Numbered from the stretch's first letter, positions 32,850 to 44,205 are shown. The stretch: 64,000 nucleotides of DNA from Reticulitermes speratus (GCA_021186555.1 JAJKFL010000007.1:26045177-26109176); one strand, 5' to 3'. The notes: generated by a model from the letters alone, not told the origin. Numbers and translations are program-made.

Positions 32850-33296
32850 GCGCTTCTGAGGAAGTCGCGTCTGTGTCGGTAAAGGAGGAAGTAACAGGAG
32901 GGTGGAGAGAACTGCATAGTGAGGAGCATCATGGTTTGTAGTCATCACGGAATATTACTAAGTGTGATTAAATCAAGGAGAATGAGATGGGCGGGAAGTG
33001 GCAAGAATTGTGAAGAGAAATGTAGTTTTGGTCAATAAACCTGAAGAAAAGGTACATGAAATATTTTGGTGAAGATAAAAGGAAGTACTACGAGTATGTA
33101 CAGCATTAAATTTAATTTTAAAGAAATAGGCCGGGTAGTTGCTGACGGTAATCAAGTGGCCCTTAATAGGGATCACTCTCAGGCTCTTCTGAACACGACA
33201 ATTAACCTTCGGTTTCCATTAAAGGCAGTGAACTTCATGACCAGCTGGCAAACTAACAGTTCCTCAAGAAAGACTCCGTCCCAAGTAATTAGTTAA
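32850..33296 (+). pseudogene. LINE lineage 2 3' end, decayed
   Basis: AGGAAGTAACAGGAGGGTGGAG and CTGCATAGTGAGGAGC correspond to the EVTGGWRELHSEE segment. The 3' portion AACCTTCGGTTTCCATTAAA, then AGTTCCTCAAGAAAGACTCCG, matches the terminus of the 53475 copy. Many stops interrupt the frame. Confidence 0.75.
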
Positions 33297-33694
33297 TTCG
33301 GTAGCCTGGGATATTCTTTAAAAGTGTTGGCAACTACTTTCTGGTGCTAGCAGTCGCATCCACAGAAGTGTACTTGAAACTCGAGGAATAAATCCGATTT
33401 CATTTGACCTGATAATCAGATTTAAAGCTTATTAATAATTTTTTCACTTCATAGCAACAAAGGAATCGTTACCGTATGCAAAAAAAGGCCCAATCTTGTA
33501 GCATTTGGGTACAATACACACGCCCACGTACTATTTCTGTTAATGCCTATATTATAGGCCCACTGCTCTCCAATTTAAGTCTTGATTTCTTACACTTAGG
33601 CTTTCTGACCAAAATCCCAAAATCTCAAGACGCCAGTATTTCCTCCATGTGCGCTACATGTCTCCCCTTTTCATCCAGCTGCATTTCTTTCATT
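33297..33694. other. No gene seen
   Basis: No recognised repeat or protein. Confidence 0.45.
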
Positions 33695-34054
33695 TCGTGG
33701 TCTGTCTTATGACAGGTCCATAGCCTCTTCCCAAGCGAGTTCTCCACAGAGCACGATATCGAGCTTCCTCTTTCAGTTTACGTGTACAGTATCCTCTCTT
33801 TTTCTTAAGGTCAGCAAGTAACTGCTTACGTCTTCTTCCTGGTCTTCCCATCACGCGTAACCTTCCCTCTATCTTTCCTTCAATAAGTGTTTTAGAAGGC
33901 ACTTCCTATGCAAGATGTAACCAATCCAGTTAGCCTTCCTTCTTTTTATAGTATGTAGGATATTTCTCTCCTCCTTGCTATATGTAATACTTCTTCTTTT
34001 TTACACGATCGGTCCAACTGATCTTCCACATTCTTCTCCAGCAATACATTTCAT
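33695..34054 (-). pseudogene. LINE lineage 1 3' end, decayed
   Basis: The minus frame gives KTLIEGKIEGRLRVMGRPGRRRKQLLADLKKKRGYC and ARYRALWRTRLGRGYGPVIRQT. The upstream nucleotides continue to the FxMWCWRRM region with frameshifts. The tail beyond the end is a short AAATGAAAGAAATG tract. Confidence 0.85.
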
Positions 34055-34860
34055 CTAATAACTAAATTCAAATTTATAGCACCTCCTTATCTTACACTAT
34101 GTATGAAGTAACGGTTACCTGCAGCCAAGAAAAAAAAACGGGCATCCCAAGTCCTCAGTTCCGACAAAATCTTACATCAACAATTTTTTTATTTCGTCTC
34201 ACCTTGACTTATTGCAAATTAGTTGCGGCTGTATGCTCTTTCTGGCGCCATTCCGTGCAGCAGCCTTTGACCCGTTTCCGCCACAGTTTCCTATTTTCAT
34301 CAAAGCGATGCGGCATCAAAAATTCATATAATGGAATTCACGCGATACGCCCATTAAATCATCATTGACTGCGATGTACGCTGCTCAACACCAAGCCATA
34401 GGCCGTTATAAATTGGTTGCTGCAGGCCAGTTTAACTCACTAGAAATGTGCTTTCTTTTTACCAACATATAAATCTGGTAGGCACTGAACGAATCATCAT
34501 AATGACTGAGGATAATTCAGTCAACGACATGATTGGTTACAGGCTGGAAGAACAAGGATATTCATTTCGTAAGGACATCGAAGACAGGCTTCAAGTTTCA
34601 ACCAGTTAATGGTAAAGTGGCTCGAGTTTCAAAATAACCACTTATTCTTACCTAGTATCGACAGGGTAATTAACATGGTCTTTGTGGTGACAAAGAGACA
34701 ATGGAACAGCTTTGCTCCAAGTACAATGGTTGTCCCTGTCAACTTCATTCAACGAATGCCCCATACCCACCCTATTCATCTAATTTTAACGTTACATAGT
34801 ACTAGCAACTGACAGTGTCACTAAAAATACTGAAGAAAAATCTTAATCCCGTATCTAATT
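34055..34860. other. No gene seen
   Basis: Short frames only; no recognised repeat. Confidence 0.5.
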
Positions 34861-34861
34861 A

Positions 34862-35395
34862 TTCATTCATTCCGTAGTCTGTCTTAAGACAGGTCCGTAA
34901 CCTCTTCCAAAGCGAGTTCTCCACAGGTGCGATCTAATCTTCCTCTTTCAAATCTCTCTTTTCCTTAAGGGCATCCAGTAGATGCTTATTCTTCTTCCTT
35001 AGCTTTCCGTCACTTCTCTCCTTCCCTCTATCTTTCCTTCAATCACGTGTTTTAGAAGGCAGTTTTTACGCATGATATGACCAATCCAGTTAGCCTTTCT
35101 TCTTTTTATTGTATGTACGATATTCCTCTCCTCCTTGACTCTATGTAATACTTCTTCATTTCTCACACGATCGGTCCAACTGATCTCCATCCTTCTCCAG
35201 CACCACATTTCAGAACTTCCCAGATACTTCTGATCTACTTTCCGAAGTGTCCACGTTTCAGCACCATACAAATCTATCCTCCAAATGTAGCACTTTACTA
35301 GTTTCTTCCTTAAATATAAGTCCAATTTGCTGGTGAAAAGAGTATTTTACTTGTTGAATGCTGCTTTTGCCATGGCAATCCTGGATGTAATATGC
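34862..35395 (-). pseudogene. LINE lineage 1 3' end
   Basis: Minus frame 34999-35325 reads DLYLRKKLVKCYIWRIDLYGAETWTLRK, SSEMWCWRRMEISWTDRVRNEEVLHRVKEERN and KANWIGHIMRKNCLLKHVIEGKIEGR before a frameshift. It is the best-preserved copy of this segment in the window. The 3' end carries a short (GAAT)n tail at 34861-34873. It is separated from the 33695 copy by ~800 bp in the same orientation. Confidence 0.88.
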
Positions 35396-35884
35396 GAATT
35401 GTCACATGCATCCCCACTGCAGAAAATCATGGCTTAATGTTAGGCACAAGGCCAGTTTTATCTCAGTAAACATCGTTTTACCAAAGGGTGACAAAATGTT
35501 CTTCACTGACCTCACTGATGCTCAACATCCGGCAAACATACCCTGAATTATTTACATAAAACTGCGTTCCCACGACTGGTATATTTGACAAATGTGTACA
35601 TAATTGTGAATTGTACAAGAGGCCAAGTGGCTGTCTTATGTTTCCACAAATGCTTTACTTAGTGTGCATTCTTACTCACTTTACATACAATTTCCGGCCA
35701 TTCTGACTGCGTTTCCACCAACCTGACAACATTAACCGAGTGTCGCAGACAGCCATTTTGATTGCCCCGACGAAGGAAGAAGCCTTGAACTTGTTCCATT
35801 GCGCTGTGTGTTATTAATGTACGGAAAATACTGAATTCGATACTCCTCCCCAAAGCGTATTTATTTTTTAAAAACCCTTCTTTA
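35396..35884. other. No gene seen
   Basis: No recognised repeat; one unsupported 81-codon minus frame. Confidence 0.45.
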
Positions 35885-36180
35885 CAGGATTTTATGCTGT
35901 TCACTTCATGTTTCGGCCTTATTCGCCCTTTTTTAAGTCATCCACCGGGTACTAACTGTTGTTATTATTGAGACCGTGAATGTAAATTTATCATTCTTTA
36001 AGTTTCTAAAAACAGCCAAAACAAGTTTATATTTATGTTTTTAAAGAGTTAAAAAGTGATAACTTTGCATTAAAAAATCTTAAAAATAATAAAATTTAGT
36101 CGCCAGTGGATGACTTAAAATGGCCGAAAAAGGCCGAAATATGTAGTCGGTACAAAAGTTTTGTAAATGACGCTTTAAAA
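35885..36180. repeat. Foldback pair with GGCCGAAAYATG hairpins
   Basis: The left arm (about 35885-35947, minus) reads GTGGATGACTTAAAA, then GGCCGAAACATG. The right arm (about 36102-36180, plus) reads GTGGATGACTTAAAATGGCC, GAAAAA, then GGCCGAAATATGTAG. About 150 bp of A+T-rich sequence separates the arms. The hairpin is intact but the CTGANGA core is replaced by GATGACTTAAAA, so this is a divergent branch. Confidence 0.55.
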
Positions 36181-36641
36181 TAAATCAACCCTGTTAAGAG
36201 GCACACTGAATTCAGTTATTGTGTTTGGAAAAATAAAAATGCCCGAAACACCCCCCACGGCCTACCAACTGGTATGCGGCACACTTATTGGGAGCCAGTG
36301 CTTATAAATATGCATATCACTAAGTACAGAAATGTGTGCCGTGTATGTTACAGTAGAACAAAGCCATGATTTTTTTAAATCAGATCTAACAGCAACTCTT
36401 CCTTTTATTCAGGAGGTACCGGCTTCGTATCTCGAACCTGAGGTCCGCTATCCTCTGAGAATTATTATAAATTTCCGTGAAAATGCAGTAATAGGCCGTC
36501 TTTTTCCATATCCTTTCCGTTTCATTACTCACTACGGATCCCATCTTAAACACTATACACGAGTAGGCCGATTTACTGACGCGGTCTTTAAATAAGACCA
36601 TAAATATCCGCGATTTCAGGCTTCCGCCGCGATGTTGATTA

Positions 36642-36860
36642 GATCTGCTCTCTTCTGGGATATTACGCAGCGTCGAGTGGTAATCCTTTACCGACGTTTC
36701 GGGACAACGTATCGGTCCCATCTTCAAGGGTCCAGACGTCCAAGACGAAGCTTTTCTTCTTGAAATTCTGGATCCTTGAAAATGGAACTGACACCTTGTC
36801 CCGAAACGTCGGTAAAGGATTACCACTCGAAGCTGCGTAATATCCCAGAAGAGCGCAGAC
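36642..36860. mobile_element. Family E2 foldback, two outward-facing hammerhead-like units
   Basis: The arms 36642-36707 and 36796-36860 are near-identical inverse complements (CTTCTGGGATATTACGCAGC and its partner). Just inside each arm is a hammerhead-like core facing outward. On the minus strand it is TTGAAGA, T, GGGAC, loop, GTCCC, GAAACGTCGG (stem II 5 bp). On the plus strand it is TTGAAAA, a weaker stem, then GTCCCGAAACGTCGG. Confidence 0.75.
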
Positions 36861-37080
36861 CTCAAGAACATAAATAAAACAAAACATTCAGACATTCGAT
36901 GCAAGAACCCTTCTAGTCCAAGTCCAGTTCGTTACAACTACAGCACACTGCACTGCCCAGTTGTTATATCTTTTTTATAGCAGGCTTGTAATTTGCGCTG
37001 AGCCTCATCGCAATTGTGGCATGCGTGTTTCATGATGCTTTCTGTCGTGTTTTATTGAAAGTTAACGCCCGCTGGTCACT
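36861..37080. other. No gene seen
   Basis: Unique-looking sequence; a 13-base G run follows at 37081-37093. Confidence 0.4.
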
Positions 37081-37451
37081 GGGGGGGGGGGGGAGACCCT
37101 GTAATGGTCGGCTACTCTCTGCCACACGACGTCTGTACTGTAAGTCATAAAACCGCTGTATAATATCTGGTGTGTTCTTAAAATGTGGATACCAGTTTTA
37201 CTTAACCTCAAGGCACGCGTCCGTGTTCTCACACGTGTAATGACGCTGGTCGTAAAGTATTTTATTTTCGGGCCTGTTACGACATCAGATATTCCATTAC
37301 GTAACATCCATTCTCATTAGACTCGACACCACGTGACATTCTAGCTACTTTACGACTGTCAAATGCAGTCTCTTACCTTGAAGTACCTACGACTATGTTA
37401 CAAGTGACACTTGTAGTTTCTACTGCAGTGACTAGGCAGCTTACGGTTTCC

Positions 37452-37571
37452 GAGATGTAACGCCGTGTAGTTTGGTATAAATGTGCTGCTTCTTTCTTCA
37501 CTCTAGAGTATGGAGGCAGTAGTTTCCTTCATAACGTTCGTACCATCTATGAAACTACACGGCGTCACATC
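37452..37571. repeat. Family E foldback, short
   Basis: GAGATGTAACGCCGTGTAG (37452-37470) is matched inversely by CTACACGGCGTCACATC (37555-37571). Between them the plus strand keeps a degenerate unit: CTAGAGTATGGAGG, spacer, CCTTCATAACGTTCG, in register with the family E core. Confidence 0.65.
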
Positions 37572-37717
37572 CCAGTAAACTTATCTTCGTACAGACGTAT
37601 ACATTTACAAGTGTCTAAAAACAAAATATTGCAGAAAGTGTCTGTACATGAGAAGGATGGAGTGTAGGCCTACAGTTAGCTAAACTGACTTCAGCGGGCA
37701 GAACCTGTAAAGGCTCA

Positions 37718-38121
37718 ACTAGACGGCGCGTGGCTCGGCTCGTTTTACGTCATAACTGACGTCATTGACAAAGAATCATATTCAAACGCGCCATGTATCC
37801 GGCCTGGCGCGGCGTGGCTTGTTATTGGGCGAGTGAGGCTCGTTGGATCGCCGAAGAAGCGGTTTTTTTTCTCGATCCTCAAACGGACTCGGCGAGGGCA
37901 GCTGTTGCGGCTACACGGGGCTTGCAGTCTACGGGCCAAGCGGGTCGCAGGAGAACAACAGGACGCGTTATCCACAAGCCGAGCCGAACCTACACGAGCA
38001 AGGCCGCTGGACCGCATTTGCCGAGCTGCGCCGCGTCGTGTAGCCAGATTGTCTTTTCTGTTCCGATCTGTTGGCCGAGCAAGTGACGTCACGTCACTCG
38101 ACGAGCCGCGCACCGTCTAGT
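37718..38121. mobile_element. GC-rich TIR-flanked element (MITE candidate)
   Basis: ACTAGACGGCGCGTGGCTCG at 37718 matches the inverse of the right end (ACTAGACGGTGCGCGGCTCG on the minus strand, ending at 38121). Both ends are followed by TGACGTCA-type palindromes. The interior is strongly CpG-rich, unlike its surroundings. Overlapping frames on both strands are composition artefacts. The TSD and superfamily are unresolved. Confidence 0.65.
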
Positions 38122-38130
38122 CCCGGTTTA

Positions 38131-38416
38131 AAAGGTAAAGGTCTCCCTGTAACGTAGCATGAAGGCACAAAGGCGGAGTAGACGTACAGATATACCCAGT
38201 TAGAATCTTGGCGCTAGATTTGGTTGGTGTTCAACGCCACGCCCCGGCCGCTTTACCACCGGGAAAGAGCCCCAGTTTCCATTGTATAGGAGGCTGCTTG
38301 GGCCCCAGAGCCGGTCTGGACGAGAGTGAAAGACAAAATATCTTGCATCCACCGGGGTTCAAACAGCGAACCGCCCAGCCTGTAGCGAGTTGCTATACCG
38401 ACTACGCTATGTCGAC
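38131..38416 (-). mobile_element. SINE family B
   Basis: Minus-strand head ACATAGCGTAGTCGGTATAG with a degenerate B box; central domain and 3' end AGACCTTTACCTTTT. It abuts the GC-rich element at 37718-38121. Confidence 0.9.
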
Positions 38417-38878
38417 ACCTAACAGGCCCTAATTTTACCCCTGTGACTACTAAATGCCTTGATTTTATGGTGAGTAGGCCTAAGAAAACATTGAACCTTT
38501 TCCATACCGGTGTTTATTCTGTTACTAAATTTCTAAAATAAAATAATTTATTCTGTTGAAAAATCATCGCTAAAACCGCACGAGAGAGCCACGTTTTCGT
38601 CTGAAAAGATTAAATAAATACACACTAGACGTGCCAAAGCTTTTAGGCGATATACCTCGGGTTAAGATACAACAATAAATAATTTTCGATGCGAAAGTGA
38701 TCTCTTGGATCTCCATGACGCAACCAAACGCCCGTAAGATATCCTCTCTCTTTCGCTGTCGACTATACATTTATTTCTCTTCAGCAACAACCCCCTCCCT
38801 CAGGGAGAGAGTTTCGCCTTAACAACGTAAACGCGGTCGTTGACACAGAACCCACCCACAAAATTGAAAGAAAATGTA

Positions 38879-39146
38879 AGGTGGCGTAGTTGGTTGAGGC
38901 ACTGCGCTACAAGCCAGAAGGTCGCGGGTTCGATTACTTTCGGTCGCACTATGGTCCTGGGGTCGACTCAGTCTCTAACAGAAATGAGTACCAGGAGTAT
39001 TTCCTGGGGGGTAAAGGCGGCCGGTGCGTGGGGCTGACAACCTTATCGCCTTCATGTGCCGATTGTCTAGAAATCTGGGAGCCTCAACCTCCTGGAACCC
39101 TAAGGGCCTGTCCAGGCCTGTAATGGGATTGCTTTATGGTATACAG
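38879..39146 (+). mobile_element. SINE family A with internal deletion
   Basis: GTGGCGTAGTTGGTTGAGGC head; GGGTTCGATT then jumps to ACTTTCGGTCGC, losing about 38 bases just after the B box. AATGTAAG at 38873-38880 and 39147-39154 is a possible TSD. Confidence 0.9.
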
Positions 39147-39154
39147 AATGTAAG

Positions 39155-39809
39155 AAAAGCAAGTATTGTGCATAAGGAGACGAGACAGCAACTGACAGAC
39201 TGTGATGTCTGCCTATCACCAACTAACAAACTTACGACCTTTTTGCAGCACAGTTTCTCAATAAACTGATAGTTCCTTACGTGGTCAATATTTTCTGTAC
39301 GTTTTACGCAATTCAATGTGCACACAAGAGGTCGCTATTGCGCCGCACAGCGCGCTCCACATCAACACACCCTACTTATTTCACATCCATCCTAACCTTA
39401 TCCCCCACCAAATACGTAGTTTTTCCCTAGGGTGACACAATTGCGTAACGCAATGGGGACAGAGGCTGATTAGGACTGGGACTCATATCCACGCATATAG
39501 CGGCAATATTAACGATATTTCTGCGTTTCCCTTCCTAGAACGAAAAATGTTTTTGTTCTCAATTTTCCGCTGTCACAAATACGTACAGACATAAGAGTTC
39601 GTGAAGTGCGGATAACGGACGGACGTATATCTCTGAAATACGGCATGGATAACAAGAAAATTTGCCAAGTCTGACGATCAAAATTAATCTCCCTTTTATC
39701 TAAATTATATACTATATTACGTATAATCATGTAAATTGTATTCAAATATTATAAAGGGTATAAAGAAACTACCGTCGTCTATTTTAAGACACTAAACTAC
39801 GGTAACTAC
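39155..39809. other. No gene seen
   Basis: No recognised repeat or protein. Confidence 0.5.
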
Positions 39810-40033
39810 CGATCCCGGTGGCCGTGCACTTGCTGGGATTGCGGGTTCGAATCCGCCGGGGGCATGAATGTCTTGTCTCTTGTCAGCGTTATGTGTAGTC
39901 AGGTAGAGGTCTCTACGACGGACCGATTCCTCGTCCAGAGGAGTCCTACCGAGCGTGGTGTGTCTGAGTGTGATCGCGGTACCTCAACAATGAGGAAGCC
40001 TAGGCACATGAGAGGTAACGAGCCATGAAAAAA
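39810..40033 (+). mobile_element. SINE family C with deleted head
   Basis: CGATCCCGGTGGCCGTGC joins directly to ACTTGCTGGGATTGCGGGTTC, deleting the segment between the A and B boxes. Body and 3' end (GAGCCATGAAAAAA) are present. Confidence 0.9.
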
Positions 40034-40842
40034 GCTGAGGTTATTAGGACTATCAAGAAATTGCTAAGTATGGGATCTGCAACAGCTATAGCGTTTTGTT
40101 TCAATATTGGGACAACGTAACAATCGATTATTAAATTCTTAATAATGCTGTTTCTACTGCTGAGGTTACACACAGTCGAAATGGATGAGATACATCATGT
40201 ATGTTGAGTAAGCACGAGTTTTGAAGGAGACAGTCTTATCTATGTGAAGATACAATCGTGGAATTTGCAATGAAGAGCTGAGAAAAACCTGGACACACTT
40301 CACTTAGAGCACCTGACATCACAGTTAATATACGAATCGAACACATCTCACATACAAAAGTAGGACATCACTACTTTCGCGGTCGCTCTGCACACAGCTT
40401 ATAAACATAGTCCCTTGTTTTTGGTATCGTGTTTCACTGTTAAACATTCTGCAGTTAATAACACACTCTAGCTGCCCACAAGCCTCATACTACATGGGAT
40501 GGCCAACTAAAAAAGCTTCAAGCATCCCAGTTTAGGAGACAACTTAGGCAAGAGCCATGTCTTTATACCTCAAGTCAAACGTACGGTAGCAACACTGCTC
40601 ACTGCCCGAGAGAACGGAGCCAGCGCTTTCTATTAGCGACACAACGAAATACTGATTTCAGGGAATCCACTAAATGCTCTAGTGATCTGTCCTTTATGAT
40701 AAATTTCGTATGATATTTCTTAAAGGCAACTTGCGCGAGCTGCACCAGTGACGTGCGCAAGCCGTGTTGTCGTCACCCGTGATCTAGTGAGTTCCTCTTT
40801 TACCCCTGTGTTTGAAAACAGGATGACATCATAAAGGTTGAG
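40034..40842. other. No gene seen
   Basis: No recognised repeat or protein. Confidence 0.5.
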
Positions 40843-41020
40843 GGCTGCGCTCTTATAAGATTTAATGCAGCGTAGATTGGTAGTTTGTTACCGACGTTTC
40901 GGGACAACTATCGGTCGCATATTCAAGGGTCAAGCAGTCCAAGATGGGACCGATAAGTTGTCCCCAAACGTCAGTAAGAACCTACCAATCTACGCTGCGT
41001 AAAATCTTAGCCGAGCGCAG
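40843..41020. mobile_element. Family E2 foldback
   Basis: The arms 40843-40920 and 40943-41020 pair almost end to end (GCAGCGTAGATTGGTAG and CTACCAATCTACGCTGC). Same subfamily as 36642-36860. The minus unit reads TTGAATA, T, GCGAC, loop, GTCCC, GAAACGTCGG. The plus unit reads CAAGATGGGAC, loop, GTCCCCAAACGTC. Confidence 0.75.
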
Positions 41021-41667
41021 ATCTCATTTTTACCGCAGAGGAAGCCTGAAATCACGCACAGTGATCATATAAGATTCCAAACTCTTTGTCCGCAGGCTTT
41101 CTATCCAAGGTAGTCCATTTAAACAGGTTGAACTGATACGTTAGCCGTTCAGCGGCATCTACATTTTGCTTATGTTATTGTGTTATGTACAAAACATGAC
41201 GAAAAAACTTTATACAAAATAATGTAGTTCCTTGCTGGACCCCAGAGGCAGCCATAACTTGGACAGCAAACACTGTGCGTTAAAACCGCACATGAAGCCA
41301 CCAGGCATATCCCACAGCGCATCCCCTGTTTGCTTTGTTTTCGCATAGTTTCTTTTCCACTCGCTCTACTAACTTTTCCATATTCATATGAACAGTTCAA
41401 ATAAGAGAAAGCATGTAACATGAGGCCTCCTGCGTATATTTACTGTAATCATACTGACGTGTAGTGTTGAGTGATTAGACACACACGACACGCACTAAAC
41501 CGCATCGAATCTCGTAATTTCCCGTATTTCATAGTACTGATCATGAAACATGTCCGAAACACTCGCATTCGTTTTTAAATACCTAAATAACGGTCTCATC
41601 GCGTAAGTGGCTAGATACACAAAAATCCCAACACCTGGCTAGAACAGCTAGATAAGTAGCTAAATGG
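41021..41667. other. No gene seen
   Basis: No recognised repeat; the 83-codon minus frame at 41170-41421 is unsupported. Confidence 0.45.
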
Positions 41668-41735
41668 CAATCCCAGTAAAATCTTAGATGACTTGAAACT
41701 ACAGCAATACCGCTGTGAGAACCTCAAGCCTCGAA
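41668..41735 (+). repeat. Family E arm fragment
   Basis: ATCCCAGTAAAATCTTAGATG, CAATACCGCTGTGAGAACCTC matches the outer part of family E right arms (compare 42545-42610). Confidence 0.55.
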
Positions 41736-42107
41736 AGAAACTCCCTACATTTTATGTAATAATAAGGTTCGTTACTGTGCTGGAAATCAGCGCTGCGATG
41801 TAATTGAGCATGGTCACAATTTTCTACAGGGCAAGTCATGAACAGTTTTAATAATACAAGGTACTGCTTTAGTATTAGGCTCGATGAAGACACCGGCAGA
41901 CGTTTCAGGAACTCCATGGAATAGGAGACACGGCGACAGGCGTCCATGGGTTTTACATTTCGGCACTATGCGGAGAAGTATGGTCAGCTTCACGCTGCGG
42001 CCGCTTCACAAGCCATAATCACTGGAGCTTAAGCTCGGTGGAACTAGGAACCAATACGTAGTGGCGGGGAAGACAAAAGTGGCATTGCTCAAGAGAGATC
42101 CCGTAAT
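41736..42107. other. No gene seen
   Basis: GATGAAGACACCGGCAGACGTTTC near 41884-41907 may be another family E relic; otherwise nothing was recognised. Confidence 0.4.
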
Positions 42108-42610
42108 GTGTCAAGTCTTCTGCGACGTCGCGCTGTCTAGTTACATAAATTGTTCCCGACGTCTCGATGGATCGTAGCGCCTCTGTCATCAAGGTCTAAT
42201 TGAAGACCGCTTGACCTGGATTTTGGAGGCAACAATTTAGCCAACAACACAGGAAAAGGAAAGGTGAGGTAAAATTCACCACAGAACAGACCATGAAGGC
42301 CCAGAGGGGGAGTAGAGGTATAGCTCTACTCTTTCTTTAACTTCGGAGCTAGATGGGGTAGGTGGTCAACGCCAAGCCCCGGCCGCTTTACCCCCGAGAA
42401 AGAGACCCGGTACCTACTGTACAGGAGGCTGGTTGGGCCCCAGGGCGCGGAAAATCTCGCCCCTCACCGGGATTCGTTCCCCGGACTGTCCATCCCGTAG
42501 GGAGTCGCTATACCGACTGAGCTATCTCGGTCCAACAACACAGGGTGATATTCCAAAAGACCTGTAACTTCAACACCGCTGCGAGAACCTCAAATTCCAC
42601 TATTCTAGAA
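42108..42610. mobile_element. Family E foldback interrupted by a SINE B
   Basis: The left arm (42108-42170) reads AAGTCTTCTGCGACGTCGCG on the plus strand. A degenerate hammerhead-like unit (minus: TTGATGA, hairpin, ATCGAGACGTCGGG) follows. The right arm begins AACAATTTAG at about 42231 and resumes at 42545 after the SINE, ending CCGCTGCGAGAACCTC. Removing the SINE and one TSD restores a continuous arm. Confidence 0.75.
42254..42531 (-). mobile_element. SINE family B, perfect 13-bp TSD, nested in foldback
   Basis: CCAACAACACAGG is duplicated exactly at 42241-42253 and 42532-42544. Minus-strand head GACCGAGATAGCTCAGTCGG and TATAGCGACTCC; central domain shortened by a ~15-base deletion around GGCCCCAGGGCGCGG; 3' end CACCTTTCC. 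Confidence 0.97.
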
Positions 42611-44126
42611 TATTACGCTAACCAGACTTGCTGATCAACAGACCTAGATCCCTCCAAATAATGTTGAGAACATTTGCTAAATGACAACTTTTAGATGATG
42701 GAAATACAGCCAACAGGCCGCATGTCGCTAATCACACGCTAGTACGCATCAGAAAATGGAAAACCCAGCTCTGAATGTGCTGTAATGAATTGTCAAGGAA
42801 TGACCTTCAGGCCAGTCCATAAACATAGGCCTTCTTGTTTCGACCACATATCAGGTTTCTTGCAGTCTTTTTACGACGTGCAAAAAAACTTATGCATGTG
42901 TCTAAATTCCCTAGCATGTTCCAATTCCGAAAATAGGTACTCAATGAATATCGATTAAATGTGGTATTAGAAACGCTGACTACATTTTTTTAGGTGAATA
43001 AATTTACTTAACAACTAGCTGCACTTTTCCAAATCAAATCCATAGTTTATATCCATCTGAAACTATACTAATATTCTGAATATCTGTACATAGCGCGAAC
43101 TGTCATCGCATTAAAATCTACAGCTTTAATTTGACTCATTTCTGTATAGTGCTGTTTAATAAAACATAGGATATGAAAAGTTATTTATGATTATTTGTAA
43201 CTGTTAATGACATATATTTTGAAAGAACATACATGTATCTGCAACAATAAATATCAACACCCATGTTGTCTACGTACTGTATATAATGTATTTTAGCATA
43301 TTTGCTTACCAAACTGGAATACATCTTTCCTTTCTTACTTTACTATAAATTTGGTGTTTTAGGAATTATTTCAGCAAAGTATCTTTCGTTATAAATTTAT
43401 ACATTTCTTAATGTTATCCATAGTAACCAAAGGACATTATTATTAACCTTTCAAAACATATTTCACTCCAATAAAGCTTGCCACGTACTGTTTAACAATG
43501 ACCTATCAGCTAACAGCCTTTCAGAAAATAGTAATTCTTCATTTCGAGGGCAAGATGAAACGGAGTGAAACCCACATCCATGGTCTACACGACGGAGTAC
43601 CTTACGTTAAATCTGACGAGACATATAGCTGCCAGTATGCTTTGAAGAGATAAGCTACTTCGCCTTAAGATAAGCAATGCACGTCACGCATTATGGGCAG
43701 AATATTCTCCCATTCAGACGTAAGCTTACAGGCGTCCTGGCCGCAGAGTGACTGACCGTTAGCATATACGAAAACACGTACTTCCTTCTGGATACAAAGA
43801 TAATCTAGCATGCCCACATAGAATGTCTTGCGTCCCTGAAGTAAAGATATGCTACAGATGAGGTACTTTGTAAGCATGCGCAACGTACAAGATAACGAAA
43901 ATTACTGCGTAATTAGATAAAGAGGAATTATCCAGTTAAAGCCACTGTCATTTTGTGGATGGATTCTGTGAACAGAGATCATGTACACTTCAGCATAGCT
44001 GAGATGAGCCTTTTCTGTTTCGCAGGCAGGCACAGCGGCATTCTGCTTCCTGTCAGCTGCTATGCTGTCTCACAGTGCAATGTACAAATAACAGCACACA
44101 AACCAAACTAGTACTGATGAAAATTT
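42611..44126. other. No gene seen
   Basis: A+T-rich. The 72-codon minus frame at 43665-43883 is cysteine-containing but unrecognised. Confidence 0.5.
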
Positions 44127-44205
44127 GTCCATGTCCACGCCATAAAGATGCACATGGGGAGTGGATGTATAACTCCACTCATTCTTAATCTCGACCCTGT
44201 GATTC
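44127..44205 (-). mobile_element. SINE family D, 3' fragment
   Basis: GGATGTATAACTCCACTCATTC and TTAATCTCGACCCTG match the antisense 3' third of the element at 32104-32390. Confidence 0.6.

Noticed and set aside
37745..38120. Arginine/alanine-rich frames on both strands
   Set aside because: They are a by-product of the CpG-rich MITE candidate.
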